Below, in pieces: positions 12,605-25,174 of a DNA stretch of 64,000 nucleotides (its first letter is position 1; each line of letters opens with the position of its first letter). The stretch lies in contig NC_077240.1 in NCBI RefSeq assembly GCF_947179165.1, positions 59,344,501 to 59,408,500 on the forward strand, in the 5' to 3' direction. The notes under the pieces were generated by a model, which had not been told where the DNA came from, did no database searches, and saw only the letters and a list, made by a program, of their open reading frames with translations. The stretch is from Solanum dulcamara (taxonomy: Eukaryota; Streptophyta; Magnoliopsida; Solanales; Solanaceae). Made by a program: the position numbers and the translations under genes.

Positions 12605-14051
12605 TTATCTCCCCCTTAGGATCATTTGTCCTCGAATGATGAGTAAACCAATGATGGACTCGAGGCACGAATAAAAATCAAAACTCAATTGAATCAACCA
12701 ATCAAGCAATTTAGATAATTGGCCATTAAAACTCAAGAATAGACAAATCATTTCAACTCAGGAATAGGGACATTACCTTCATCATTTGGCACGAATAGAA
12801 CATCGAAACTCCATCAACTGAATCATTCAAACATCTACATCCTCAACCATCGAATTCAAATTCACGAGCGACATTCCCAATCCTCTTCACTATTTCATGA
12901 GGTCAATATATCAGTGTCCAAACTTCCCCTCCTTTCCAAGCCTCATAATACCCTTCACGTACCTCCAATCTTTCCCCCAGATGCAATCATTAGACTACTA
13001 CCATCACTCTCACAATGATAACCATACACTCAAGCTTATCATTCTAACTACGTCACTCATATTTAAGAGTTCTCGAGCTTACTTTAACATTTATACCCTC
13101 ATCATCGTATGAGATCTTTCCCGAATACACACTAATATACTCTTACCTATCTATTGCTCATCACAAGGTCTCATCTCACTCCTCCTCCACATATTTATCC
13201 TCAACTAGACAAGTACAACACAACTATCATAATTGGGAAGCACATATGACTTAGACTCAATTCGCTATTTACATCTGAGGGTCACATAACCCCTCCGTTC
13301 ATAACACACACTGCTCGCAAGTTAATATCTTAATCTCTCGCATACGTCATGTCAAGCCTACTAAATAAAATATTAAAACTAGAACTATCACAATCATTTA
13401 TTACACCTCATTACTCACCCTATAGATACTCCACTCTAGTTGTAGGCCTCAATCAATGACCATTCTTACTACTTTAGTTCTACTCCTCTAACTCCCTCTT
13501 CCTACCTCTATAATCATTCTACCAACCATAGCTCACTATACCTCAAACCACATTCCCTTGAATGGTAAGACTTGTCACTCAAATACGCAACTTCCCCCTC
13601 AAAGGTGACATTCGAATCAAGATATAGGGCTATGATTCTAGGATACATGTCGCTCTAACTCAACGCACGATCTATACGAATGAGAGTACATCCTTCCATA
13701 TCAATGGAGTTAAGCACAGTAATCGGCTCCTCTCAAGCCTATTGCCGTTTCTTCCCTTCCTCAAGACTTTATCTTAACTCATCAACAAGAATCTCATATC
13801 TACCGTTTCAACTACCTTGAGTATGAGGGGTAGTCAAATGAATTTGAACAATGCACGAATTAAAAGGGAACATTCATAGAGTTAAACTCTATCGCACGAA
13901 CTCAGAATATGAAAGAAGAGAAACAATTCTTAATGTCCTATAGCCTCCTGATTATAAGTGTGGTGCACAACACACCCATAAGCAAGACTCTAGTACACAC
14001 GGCTTCATAGACTCCCTAGGACACTTGAACTCTGTTCTCTAATACCATGTT
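12605..14051 (-). other. Internal domain 2 of the compound element (non-coding)
   Basis: 1447 bp, closely similar to internal domain 1 but lacking about 220 bp that correspond to roughly 8130-8355. It begins at the polypurine tract (12605-12620, minus-strand CCTAAGGGGGAGATAA) and ends at a degenerate PBS (14036-14047). Non-coding. Confidence 0.8.
14036..14047 (-). other. Degenerate primer binding site
   Basis: Minus-strand TGGTATTAGAGA, two changes from the intact site at 9149-9160. The C-to-T change fits decay of a methylated element. Confidence 0.75.
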
Positions 14052-14526
14052 TGTCACGCCCCGAGAGGGTACCCTAGACATGACCGGCACTCAGGAACTA
14101 TTTCTAACTCCCGAGCGAACCACATAGCTCGATCACACATCCGTTCATTCATTCATTCAGCAGAAAGTTTAAAAATAAAGAATAATTTAGTGGGCAACCC
14201 AAATTACCCATCCAACTCAAAGAATAACGGTCGTGGGCTAATAAATCAACTAAAATATTTGTCATTAAAAATAGTTTGACCAGAATAACTCAAGGAAAGA
14301 AATACTCAATCGACCCATCACTATCTAGTCTATGAAGCCTCTATCACTACTATATAATTGGTGCCAATGACATGTTCATGGCTACCTCAAATTAAAATAG
14401 AAAGGGCTAACTCGACGCAAGAATACATAAGCGGTGTCCTCCGAATGTAGGGAAGGACTCACTAATACGCTGAGTGTGTATAGATCCTCAATGGTGCTTC
14501 TATTGACGATCTCTTAAACCTGTCTC

Positions 14527-14545
14527 TGCATCATGAAATGATGCA
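14527..14545. promoter_or_regulatory. Conserved LTR palindrome, copy in LTR-C
   Basis: TGCATCATGAAATGATGCA, identical to the other two LTRs. Confidence 0.6.
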
Positions 14546-15972
14546 GGTCCAAATGGACGTCAGTACATGGAATGTACGAGTATGTAATAGGTAGAATGAA
14601 ACATACCTCAAGGAAGAATAACATCGGATCAACTATCTCAAATCAGAAAGGTAGGAGAGACTCACATAAGACGTCATAAGTCTAAAGTAAGAATACATTT
14701 CTAGACAAAGACCAATCACACATCATACAATCCAATCCAATCATACACAATACAGTTCAATCAAATCATATATCATCCGATTCAATCCAATCGTATACAA
14801 TCGGTTCAACTCGGTCATATATGATCCGATCCAATCCATTCATATATCCTTCCATTCAACCCAATCAACATATCATCTAATCCAATCAAGTCCAATCGCA
14901 CAATATCAAATCACAATTCATCTAATCCAATTTGATCAATGCAATCAACTCACAATCAACTCAAAGGGGCTCAACTCAATAAATATGCAAATTAAGTTAT
15001 GCAATGTCTTACAATTAAACTCAATCATCTACAATCACAATCAAACCAATCATATCAAGCACAATCTATTCAATTGGGAATTTCTCTAACCGAAAACCAT
15101 TACCATATGAGCGAGTGATAGTACAACAAGCCGACATTGTTGCCGCGTCTGTTCATACCTTGCCAGGGTATGAACGCATCAACTAATCATGGATCCAATC
15201 CAACCAAGTCCTATAATGTCAGGAAAAACATTTTGGGGAAGCATCCGACTTTAACGGTTCAATCCCCTCCTACGTTTGGCGACGTAGTTTATTGGTTCGA
15301 GTACGGACTATACTCTTACCCAATTCAGTGCTCGATACTCCTCCCAACACTCAATATGCTCATATCTATCAAGTGATTAAAATACTCAAAATGCTCATTT
15401 AGTCTCATCGGACTCTTTCAAATCAACTCATTTAGTCTCATTGGACTCTTTTCAAAACTCAATCAAATCTGGCCTCATTGGACCTTGTTTCAAATCGACT
15501 CATCTCAAATCATCAAACTCTTCTCTTTAAATTGATACCATCTTAACTCAATAGATGTAGAAAATATTATATGCATTTAAAATATAATTCCAACTCCTCA
15601 ACTCTACTTCAAAATAGACATTTTTATGTAAAAATGTTCAACTCATTTATACTCAAAATACTCATGTTCAAAATAATTAAAAGACTTTTCAAACTCAACT
15701 CATTCTTAAACTCTTTTTAAATCATAGATGAAACTAATAATTCTTTAGACTCAAAATAGTGTGTACATAGTTTATGCAAAAAGGTTCACAAATAATTTAG
15801 TTAAATCTCCTCCTCAAAAGATCATTTATTTTCAAAATATTCCTAAGACTCCAATCAGCTCAAATTATGCACATCACATACCACAAAATCGCATTAGACT
15901 CCAATCCACTTCATCACACAGCATGCTCATCAACATAACCTCTCCATTCACATCATCGTCAAATACCATTAT

Positions 15973-16086
15973 TCACATCATCATCAAACATCATCATCAC
16001 ATCATCATCATCATCAAACATCATCATCACATCATCATCATCATCAAACATCATCATCACATCATTGTTAAATATTATCATCACAT
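15973..16086. repeat. ATC-rich minisatellite in LTR-C
   Basis: Longest version of the minisatellite. It causes the 170-codon open frame here (15761-16273), which is rich in His and Ile and is not a gene. Confidence 0.85.
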
Positions 16087-16395
16087 CAATCGTCAAATAT
16101 CTACTCTAAAATCTTTATTTACTCCTATGTTCAATTTATGGAAGCAAAAAGACATTCTTAACAATCCAATTCATTCTATTCATTCCAATCAATACACATA
16201 TACACAAAACCATCCATATCAACTCAAGACAAATTATGACCAAAGAAACCTCATCTTGGGTTCATGTGAATGAAACATGAATCCATACTCTCAACAAAAC
16301 TCAACTCAAGAATATCATCAACATCTATAAATCTTTATACAAGGACCAAACTACTGAGGTACCGCGTCAAGGACCAAACTACTGAGGCACATTCT

Positions 16396-16570
16396 TGGAG
16401 CGATAGTGGCGTGTCGTGCCCTTATAGCGCCAAGGCCAATATTTCCTAGGTTCTGGAAATTGGCTTGAAAAACACTGCACACCTTTTAGTGGCGTGTCGT
16501 GCCAAGGACCAAACTACTGAGGCACATTCTTGGCGCGATAGTGGCGCGTCACGCCCTTACAGCGCCAAGG
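16396..16570. repeat. GC-rich hairpin repeats in LTR-C U3
   Basis: Two remaining copies (about 16396-16433 and 16528-16570); the first copy was lost in the LTR-C deletion. Confidence 0.7.
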
Positions 16571-16990
16571 CCATTTCCCCAGTAGTTGCAACCCAGGTCC
16601 AAAAATGAAATTCCTACCGTGCTAGTTCGTCTTAGAATCGTCATATCTTTTGACTCCAAACTCTAAAATGTACATTCTTGGTGGAGTTGGAAAGAAGACT
16701 CGACGACCTTTAATTCAATAGTTCGTGGGCCACCCAGATCGTCATATTTCAAAAGATAGGGTCGTTAAAAGTCAACCCCTCATGCGAACTCCTCCTCAAA
16801 CTTAGCCCCGATGAATCTTTTGGATTTATTTGGTCCTAAGGGTCCTTCATGACCCCACATCACCTCTAACTCTGCTAAATTTCTCAACGACTCGTCTTAC
16901 TCATGCAAATGCTCCACAATACTCGAGTTTGATCCTACCCGAATACAAGAAAGGTCCGAATCTTAGGAAAATATTTTGAGGGGTGTTACA

Positions 16991-19900
16991 ACAAGATCTC
17001 TGGATACATAATTCAAATATTATGGATCTTATTGAATTACTTGTGTACTTGATAAGTAATTGAAAATTTAGAAGCACATCTCTTGGAAGTTGATGAAATA
17101 ACATATGAGGAAGAAATTATTTGTATTAAATGATGTCTCAGCAAGACCTTTTATTAAAAATTATCCAATGTTGATGACACTAATTCGCTAGCCACAAAGA
17201 TTTTTTTGTTTCTATTGATAGTGCTTCTAGCAATGTATATATTATAATGTATTGTAATTGTTTTGGTCTTGGGGAATTGGAAATTGGGTCTGTTATTGAG
17301 TTAAATTGGGCTCAATCAAATTGGATGAATATGAGTTTAGGAATCTTGGCTAGTGAGTTGCAAATATTTTATTCATCAATTTAGAATATTTTCTCTTATA
17401 CAAGATCTATGCATAAATAATTCAAATGTTATGGATCTTACTGAATTAGTTGTGTACTTAATAAGTTATTGAAAATTCAGAAACATATCTCTTGGAGTTT
17501 GATGAAATAACATATGAAGAAAAAATTATTTGGATTAAATGACATCTCAACAAGTCCTTTTATTCAAAATCATCCTCTGTTGATGAAACTAATTCGCTAG
17601 CCCCAAGACATTTTCTGTTGCTATTGATAGTGCTTCTAGCAATGTATATATTATAATGTATTGTAATTATTTTGGGCTTGGGGAATTGGAAATTTGGTCT
17701 GTTATAGAGTTAAATTGGGCTCAATCAAATTGGATGAATATGGGTTTAGAAATCTTGGCTCGTGAGTCGCAAATATTTTATTCATCAATTTCCAAATTTT
17801 TTCTCTTATATAAGATCTATGCATACATAATTCAAATGTTATGGATCTTATTGAATTAGTTGTGTACTTGATAAGTTATTAAAAATTAAGAAGCACATCT
17901 CTTGGAGTTTCATAAAAGAACAAATTATTTGGATTAAATGATGTCTCAGCAAGTCCTTTTATTCAAAATTATTCACTATTGACAACACTAATTCGGTTGT
18001 CTCAAGACATTTTATGTTGTTATTTTTACTTTGCTAGTGGTTCTTCCAATATATATATTGTCATGTATTGTAATTGGTTTGAACTTGGAGAAATTGGAAA
18101 TTGGATCTATTATAGAGTGAAATTGAGCTCAATCAAATTGGCTTAATATGAGTTTAGGAATCTTGGCTAGTGAGTTGTAAACATTTTATTCATCAATTTT
18201 GAATATTTTCTCTTATACAAGATCTCAGCATACATAATTAAAATGTTATCGATATTATTGAATTAGTTGTGTAATTGATAAGTTATTGAAAATTCAGAAG
18301 CACATATTTTGGAGTTTGATGAAATAATATATGAAGAACCAATTATTTGAATTAAGTGATGTCTCAGCATGTTCTTTTATTCAAAATCATCCACTGTTGA
18401 TGACACAAATTTGCTAGACACAAGAAATTTTCTATTTCTATTGCTTGTGCTTCCTGTAGTGTATATATTATAATGTATTATAATTGGTTTGAACTTGTGG
18501 AATTGGAAATTGGGTCTGTTATAGAGTGAAGTTGGGCTCAATTAAACTGGGTGAATATGGATTTAGGAATCTTCGCTAGTGAGTTGCAAACATTTTGTTC
18601 ATCAATTTCCAATTTTTTTCTCTTATACAAGATCTATGCATACGTAATTTAAATATTTTGGATATTATTAAATTTGTTGTGTACTTGATAAGTTATTGAA
18701 AAATTCAGAAGCACATCTCTTGGAAGTTGATGAAATAACATATTAAGGAAAAATTATTTTGATTAAATGATGTCTCAGCAAGTCTTTTTATTCAAAATCA
18801 TCCATTGTTGATGACACTAATTCGCTAGCCTCAAGACATTTTTTATTGCTATTGCTAGTGGTTCTTGCAATGTACATATTTTAATGTATTGTAATTTGTG
18901 TGGGCCTAGAGAATTAGAAATTGGGTATGTTATAGAGTGAAATTGTGCTCAATTAAATTTGATTTATATGGGTTTAGAAATCTTGGCTAGTGAGTTGCAA
19001 ACACTTTATTTATTAATTTCAAATATTTTCTCTTTTACAATATCCCTTTAAACATAATTCAAATGGTATGGATCTTATTGAATTAGTTGTGTACTTGATA
19101 AGTTATTGAAAATTGAGAAGCACATCTCTTGGAGTTTGATGAAATAACATATGAAGAATAAATTATTTGGATTAAATGATGTCTTTGAAAGTACTTTTAT
19201 TCAAAATGATCTATTGTTGATGATACTAATTAGCTAGCCTCAAGATATTTTCTATTGCTATTGCTAGTGGTTCTTCCAATGTATATTTTGTTATGTATTG
19301 TAATTGGTTTGGGCTTGGAGAATCCGAAATTGGGTTTGTTATAGAGTGAAATTTTGCTCAATCAAATTGGATGAATATGGGTTTAGGAATTTTGGCTAAT
19401 GAGTTGCAAACACTTTATTCATCAATTTCGAATATTTTCTCTGATACAAGATCTATGCATACATAATTGAATTGTTATGGATCTTATTGAATTAGTTGTG
19501 TAATTGATAAGTTTTTAAAAATTCAGAAGCTCATCTCTTGGAGTTTGATGAAATAATATATGAAGAATAAATTATTTGGATTAAACGATGTCTCATCAAG
19601 TTCTTTTATTCAAAATCATTCATTGTTGATGACACTAATTCGCTAGCCATAAAACATTTTCGGTTCCCATTGCTAGAGCTTCATGCAATGTACATATTAT
19701 AATGTATTGTAATTGATTTGGGCCTGAGAAATTTTAAATTGAGTCTGTTATGGAGTTAAAATTTGGCTGAATCAAATTGGATGAATATGGGTTTAGGAAT
19801 CTTTGCTCGTGAGTTGCAAATATGTTATTCATCAATTTTTGAATCTTTTCTCTTATACAAGATCTCTCCATACGTAATTTAAATGTTATGAATATTATTG

Positions 19901-22044
19901 AATTAGTTGCGTACTTGATAAGTTATTGAAAATGAAGAAGCACATCTTTTGGAGTTTGATGAAATAACTTATAAAGAAGAAATTATTTGGATTAAATGAT
20001 GTCTCAGCAAGTCCTTTTATTAAAAATCATCCAATTTTGATGATACTAATTCGCTAGCCACAAGAAATTTTCTGTTGCTATTGCTAGTGGTTCTTTCAAT
20101 GTGTATATTGTAATGTATTGTAATTGGTTTGGGCTTGGGGAATTAAAAATTAGGTCTGTTATAGAGTGAAATCAGTCTCAATTAAATTGGATAAATATGG
20201 GTTTAGGAATCTTTGTTGAATTGCAAACATTTTATTCATCAATTTCGTATATTTTCTCTTATTCAACATCTCTGCATACATAATTCAAATGGTATGGATC
20301 ATATTGAATTATTTGTGTACTTGGTAAGTTATTGAAAATTCAGAAGCACATCTCTTAGAGTTTGATGAAATAACATATGAAGAACTAATTATTTGGATTA
20401 AGTGATGTCTCCGCAAGTCCTTTTATTCAAAATCATCCACTGTTGTTGACACTAATTCGCTAGTCTCAAGATATTTTCTATTGCTATTTCTAGTGGTTCT
20501 TTCAATGTGTATATTGTAATGTATTGTATTTGGTTTGGGGTTGGGGAATTGGAAATTGGGTATGTTATAGAGTAAAATTGGGGTTAATCAAATTTGATAA
20601 ATATGGGATTAGGAATCTTTGCTAGTGAGTTGCAAATATTTTATTCATCAATTTTGACTATTTTCTCTTATACAAGATGTATGCATATATAATTCAAATG
20701 TTATGGATCTTATTGAATTAGTTGTGTACTTGATAATTTTATAAAAATTTAGAAGCTCATCTCTTGGAGTTTGATGAAATAACATATGAAGAACCAATTA
20801 TTTGGATTAAGTGATATCTCAGCAAGTCCTTTTATTTAAAATCATCCACTGTTGATGACACTAATTTGCTAGCCCCAAGACGTTTTCTATTTCTATTGAT
20901 AGTACTTCTTGAAATGTATATATTATAATGTATTATAATTATTTTGGGCTTGGGGAATTAGAAATTGGGTCTTTATAGAGTGAAATTGGGCTCAATCAAA
21001 TTGGCTTAATATGGGTTTAGGAATCTTGGATAGTAAGTTGCAAACATTTTATTCATCAATTTCTAATTTTGTCTATTATACAAGATTTATGCGTACGTAA
21101 TTTAAATGTTATGGATATTATTGAATTAGTTGTATACTTGTTAAGTTATTCAAAATTTAGAAGCTCATCTCTTGGAGTTTGATGAAATAACATACGAAGA
21201 ACCAATTATTTGGATTAAGTGATGTCTCAGCAAGTCCTTTTATTCAAAATTATCCACTGTTGATGACACTAATTCGCTAGCCACAAGAGCTTTTCTGTAT
21301 TTATTGCTAGTGATTCTTGAAATGTATATATTATAATGTATTATAATTGGTTTAGGCTTGGGGAATATGAAATTGGGTTTGTTATAGAGTTAAATTGGGC
21401 TCAATCAAATTGGATGCATATGGATTTAGGAATCTTGGCTAGTGAGTTGCTAACATTTTATTCATCAATTTTGAATATTCTCTCTTAAACAAGATCTCTG
21501 GATACATAATTCAAATATTATGGATCTTATTGAATTACTTGTGTACTTGATAAGTAATTAAAAATTTAGAAGCACATCTCTCGGAGTTTGATTAAATAAC
21601 ATTTGAAGAATAAATTAATTCGATTAAATGATGTCTCAGCAAGTTCTTTTATTGAAAATCATCCACTATTGATGACACTAATTTGCTAGTCTCAAGGCAT
21701 TTTCTATCGCTATTGCTAGTGCTTCTTGCAATGTATATATTGTAATTGGTTTGGGCTTGGAGAATTGGAAATTGGGTCTTTTAAAGAGTGAAATTGGGCT
21801 CAATCAAATTGGATGAATATGGGTTTAAGAATCTTGGCTAGCTAGTTGCAAATATTTTATTCATCAATTTAGAATATTTTCTCTTATACGAGATCTATGC
21901 ATATATAATTCAAATGTTATGGATCTTATTGAATTAGTTGTGTACTTGATAAGTTATTAATAATTCAGAAGAACATCTCTTGGAGTTTGATGAAATAACA
22001 TATGAAGAACAAATTATTTGGATTAAATGATGTCTCAGCAAGTC
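16991..22044 (+). repeat. 409-bp satellite block 2 (+ orientation)
   Basis: About 12 monomers. It begins with the target duplication ACAAG, and the monomer interrupted at 4068 continues in phase (ACAAG then ATCTCTGGATACATAATTC). Landmarks recur about every 410 bp (for example near 17232, 17646, 18060, 18469, 18880 and 19290). The monomer series at 17646-18469 closely matches that at 1964-2689, so blocks of several monomers have been amplified together. No genes. Confidence 0.95.
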
Positions 22045-23025
22045 TGTAGCACCCCCTATGTGGTATAATGAAGAACAAATTATTTGGATAAGTTATATGT
22101 GGTGTTTCAATCTCGATGTAAATGATACTACCTCTGTATTTTTTAAATAAGTTTTCATAGATCAGTCCAAATTAGGTGATTCAAATTTTTAAATAACCCC
22201 ACTGGCATTACCTACATCTTTCATGAAGAGAATATCTTTATATTCGGAGTATACATAGGTGAAATAAATTAATTTATTTCAAGATATGGTGCTATGATGA
22301 AACAGAGTATTTGTAAAAGAAAAATTATATCTCATGGTATAATGCTCCAAATTGGTTGATTCTTGAACGACATGAAAGTATACTTCTAGAGCTACAATTC
22401 ATATGTAGACACCAAATCCTAATTAGGAAGTTATCTTGTTCAAATCTAGATCCGAAAAAAGGTATTCCATTAAAACAAGGCTCATCTCACCATCCATGGA
22501 AAGATCTAGATCCATTTGACATCACCCATGTAATACCCCCTAAAACGTTGTATGTAGGTATTTCAATTCTCGACGAAAATGATACAGCCTCTGTATTTCG
22601 GGCATAACTTTTCATAGAATTGTCCAAATTAGGTAATTAAAATTTCTGAGTAACCACAAAGCCATTACCTACAACTTCCATGAGACTATATCTTAAGATT
22701 CGGAGTGTAAGTAGATCAAATAAATTAATCTTTGGAAGACATAGTGCTGTGACGGAATAGAGTATTTGTAGAAGCAAATTCATATCTCACTGTAGGTTGA
22801 TCCAAATTGGATGATTCTTGAACGACATGAAACTAGACTTCTTTATCTACAATTCTTATGAAGACACCAAATCCTAATAAGGAATGTATCTTATTCAAAC
22901 ACAGCTTCGAAAACAGATATTCCGTTAAACGAGAGTTCATCTCACCTACCATCAATATATTCCATTAAATTTTTAGATTTTTGTTTATAATTATTTTATT
23001 TATTGTTTGGTCCCTCTTTTCCACC

Positions 23026-23033
23026 TATAAATA
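23026..23033 (+). promoter_or_regulatory. TATA box of the 5' LTR
   Basis: TATAAATA in CCACCTATAAATACCCACC, followed 25-60 bp downstream by pyrimidine-rich CTCTTCTCTCTATATACTTC. The 3' LTR has the decayed form TTTAAATA at the same place. Confidence 0.65.
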
Positions 23034-24181
23034 CCCACCTTATTTCCTCATTTTATTCATCAAGCTTTCTTAAGCAACTCTTCTCTCTATATACTTCTTT
23101 ACTCATTCTCAAATATAGTTTTAGTTTTAGTAGTATAAAAATACTACTCTGGTGATTCTTATACTCCGGATAGTACACAAAATGCTCCGGCGAGAAAAAA
23201 AGGCTAGGAGTCCAAGAGTGTTTCAATTTGGAGTAAAGCTTTGGATTTAAGGTATGTAAGGCTTTCATAGCATTGGATTGAGTTCGTCCATGCGCTCAAT
23301 ATTTAAATCAATTATAATTGAGTTATAGTTGAGTTTTATCCAAATCTTGAATTCTAAATGAATTAATTCTTCTTTTATTGAGTTAGATATATTTATGTAT
23401 TAATATTATTATTGTTATCTCTCATATTATTAGAATTATTGTTCATGGCTACTTTCCCATGAATCCTAATTGATTTGATGTTCATGAATATTTTTACACA
23501 TGTTTTGAGTAAAGATGTTGGCTTTTTAATATTTTCATTGATAAAAAGAGTGATATGAGTTAATACTATATATGTATTTTTATTGAGTTTTGAAAGACCA
23601 AAAGAGTTGAGTTTAAATGAATTTGAGTAAATGATATTTTGATCAAGATGTTTAGATGAGATATAAATAATGTTTTTGAAGTATAATGATTGATGAAGAG
23701 GTAATGAGATGAGTTTGATGATTTAAATTAAAGTCCAATGAGACTAGATGATGAGATTAATATGAGCACATATTTTGGGAGTAGTATTGAGCACCGATTT
23801 GGGTAAGAGTTTAATTGACTCAAACCCCAGAACTACGTAGCTAGCGTAGGATGGAGGCTTTGCCTCTTAAGTCCCAAAAAGAGGACTTTGATGAGTGGAT
23901 CTAAGACGGTGATGTCCTTTACCCTGGCAAGGTATTGGATGGATGTGGCAATGACATCGCTTCGTTGTATCATCGCTAGCTCATAAGTGATGGTTGTCGG
24001 TTAGAGAAAGTCCCAACTGAGTAAGCATTTCTTATTGTTATTTTAAATTTGCATTACATATTAATGTTGAGATGATGTTGAGTTCTGAGCTGAGTTTTCC
24101 TAAGAGGAATTTCTTGATATATGTCCTTACCTTCCTGCCATTTTACATACTCGTACATTCCACGTACTAACGTCATTCGAC

Positions 24182-24202
24182 CTGCATCATTTTATGATGC
24201 AG
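24182..24202. promoter_or_regulatory. Conserved LTR palindrome, 5' LTR copy
   Basis: CTGCATCAT-TTT-ATGATGCAG, a 9-bp stem with 3-nt loop, next to TACATACTCGTACATTCCAC and TAACGTCATT. It is the same module as in the minus-strand LTRs of the window. Confidence 0.6.
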
Positions 24203-24410
24203 ATACAGGTGTTAGAGATCCTTAACAGGCGCATCATTGAAGATCATTATTTTTTAGCTATTTGGTGAGTCCTTCTTGTATTCGGAGGAACTCTCTATCC
24301 TTTTATTACTTTTGAGTATTATGTTTCTTTTAAGGTAGCCATAGACATGTCATTGGTACCATCTAAGAGTATTAGAGGCTTCATAGACAGAGTTTGATGA
24401 TGAAATCGGA

Positions 24411-25174
24411 GAGGATGTTGGACCTGCAGTTTGGGATGAGTTTGAAAGCACTTTCCTTGACCACTTATTTCCCCAAGAGCTACGGGAAGCAAAAGTTGAG
24501 GAGTTTGTGAACCTCAAGTAGGAGAGCATGATTGTGAAGGAGTATAGTTTGAAGTTTATTTAGTTGTCCAAATATGCCTCAGAAATGATTCCTCATAGGA
24601 GGTCCAAGATGAGGAAGTTTATCTCTAGCCTAGGCAAATATGTAAAGAGATAATGTAAGGCAATGCTAATAATTTCTGACATGGAATTTTCTAGATTGAT
24701 GGTGTATGCTTAGAAGGTTGAGGATGACAAAAAAAGGACCTAGAGGAACACTTAAGCAAGAAGGATAAGTCTACTGGGCATGAGAACGAGCAGAGGATGT
24801 TGGACCTGCAGTTTGGGATGAGTTTGAAAGCACTTTCCTTGACCACTTATTTCCCCAAGAGCTACGGGAAGCAAAAGTTGAGGAGTTTGTGAACCTCAAG
24901 TAGGAGAGCATGATTGTGAAGGAGTATAGTTTGAAGTTTATTTAGTTGTCCAAATATGCCTCAGAAATGATTCCTCATAGGAGGTCCAAGATGAGGAAGT
25001 TTATCTCTAGCCTAGGCAAATATGTAAAGAGATAATGTAAGGCAATGCTAATAATTTTTGACATGGATTTTTCTAGATTGATGGTGTATGCTTAGAAGGT
25101 TGAGGATGACAAAAAATGGACCTAGAGGAACACTTAAGCAAGAAGGATAAGTCTACTGGGCATGAGAACGAGCA
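24411..25174 (+). repeat. 382-bp tandem duplication inside gag
   Basis: Two direct copies, 24411-24792 and 24793-25174, both starting GAGGATGTTGGACCTGCAG and differing at only a few positions, for example TTTCTGACATGG versus TTTTTGACATGG. The few differences suggest that the duplication happened after the element inserted. Confidence 0.9.

Larger units (their letters stand above)
4069..16990 (-). mobile_element. Compound non-autonomous LTR retrotransposon with three LTRs and two internal domains
   Basis: The outer ends are TGTCAC at 4069 and GTTACA at 16990, flanked by the perfect 5-bp duplication ACAAG (4064-4068 and 16991-16995). The satellite monomer continues in register across the element. 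Read on the minus strand the order is LTR-C (14052-16990), internal 2 (12605-14051), LTR-B (9165-12604), internal 1 (7483-9164), LTR-A (4069-7482). Orientation follows from the PBS TGGTATCAGAGC beside LTR-B and the polypurine tract beside LTR-A. LTRs are about 3.4 kb, unusually long, and the internal domains of 1.4-1.7 kb encode no gag or pol. It resembles a large retrotransposon derivative (LARD) that became a tandem by recombination between LTRs. Confidence 0.88.
14052..16990 (-). repeat. LTR-C, 5'-most LTR with an internal deletion
   Basis: 2939 bp, about 500-600 bp shorter than LTR-B. The missing part spans the equivalent of about 11420-11980. The junction near 16336-16345 reads TTTATACAAGGACCAAACT, joining two places that both contain CAAGGA. 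The deletion removes the TATA region and the first GC-rich repeat, so the promoter of the LTR that would drive the whole element is gone. Confidence 0.88.
22045..24410 (+). repeat. 5' LTR of the 22-31 kb chromovirus, with a duplicated head and missing end
   Basis: The first 484 bp (22045-22528) are an LTR head. A second, diverged head begins at 22529 with TGTAATACCCCCTAAAACG and runs on into the rest of the LTR. The first head is closer to the 3' LTR at 29200. The LTR stops near 24410, where AGTTTGATGATGAAATCGGA joins gag; the 3' LTR continues for about 200 bp more. The frame at 22356-22607 is LTR sequence, not a gene. Confidence 0.85.

Noticed and set aside
15761..16273. 170-codon frame with long His/Ile runs
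   Set aside because: Produced by the ATC-rich minisatellite; the matching stretch in LTR-A and LTR-B is broken.
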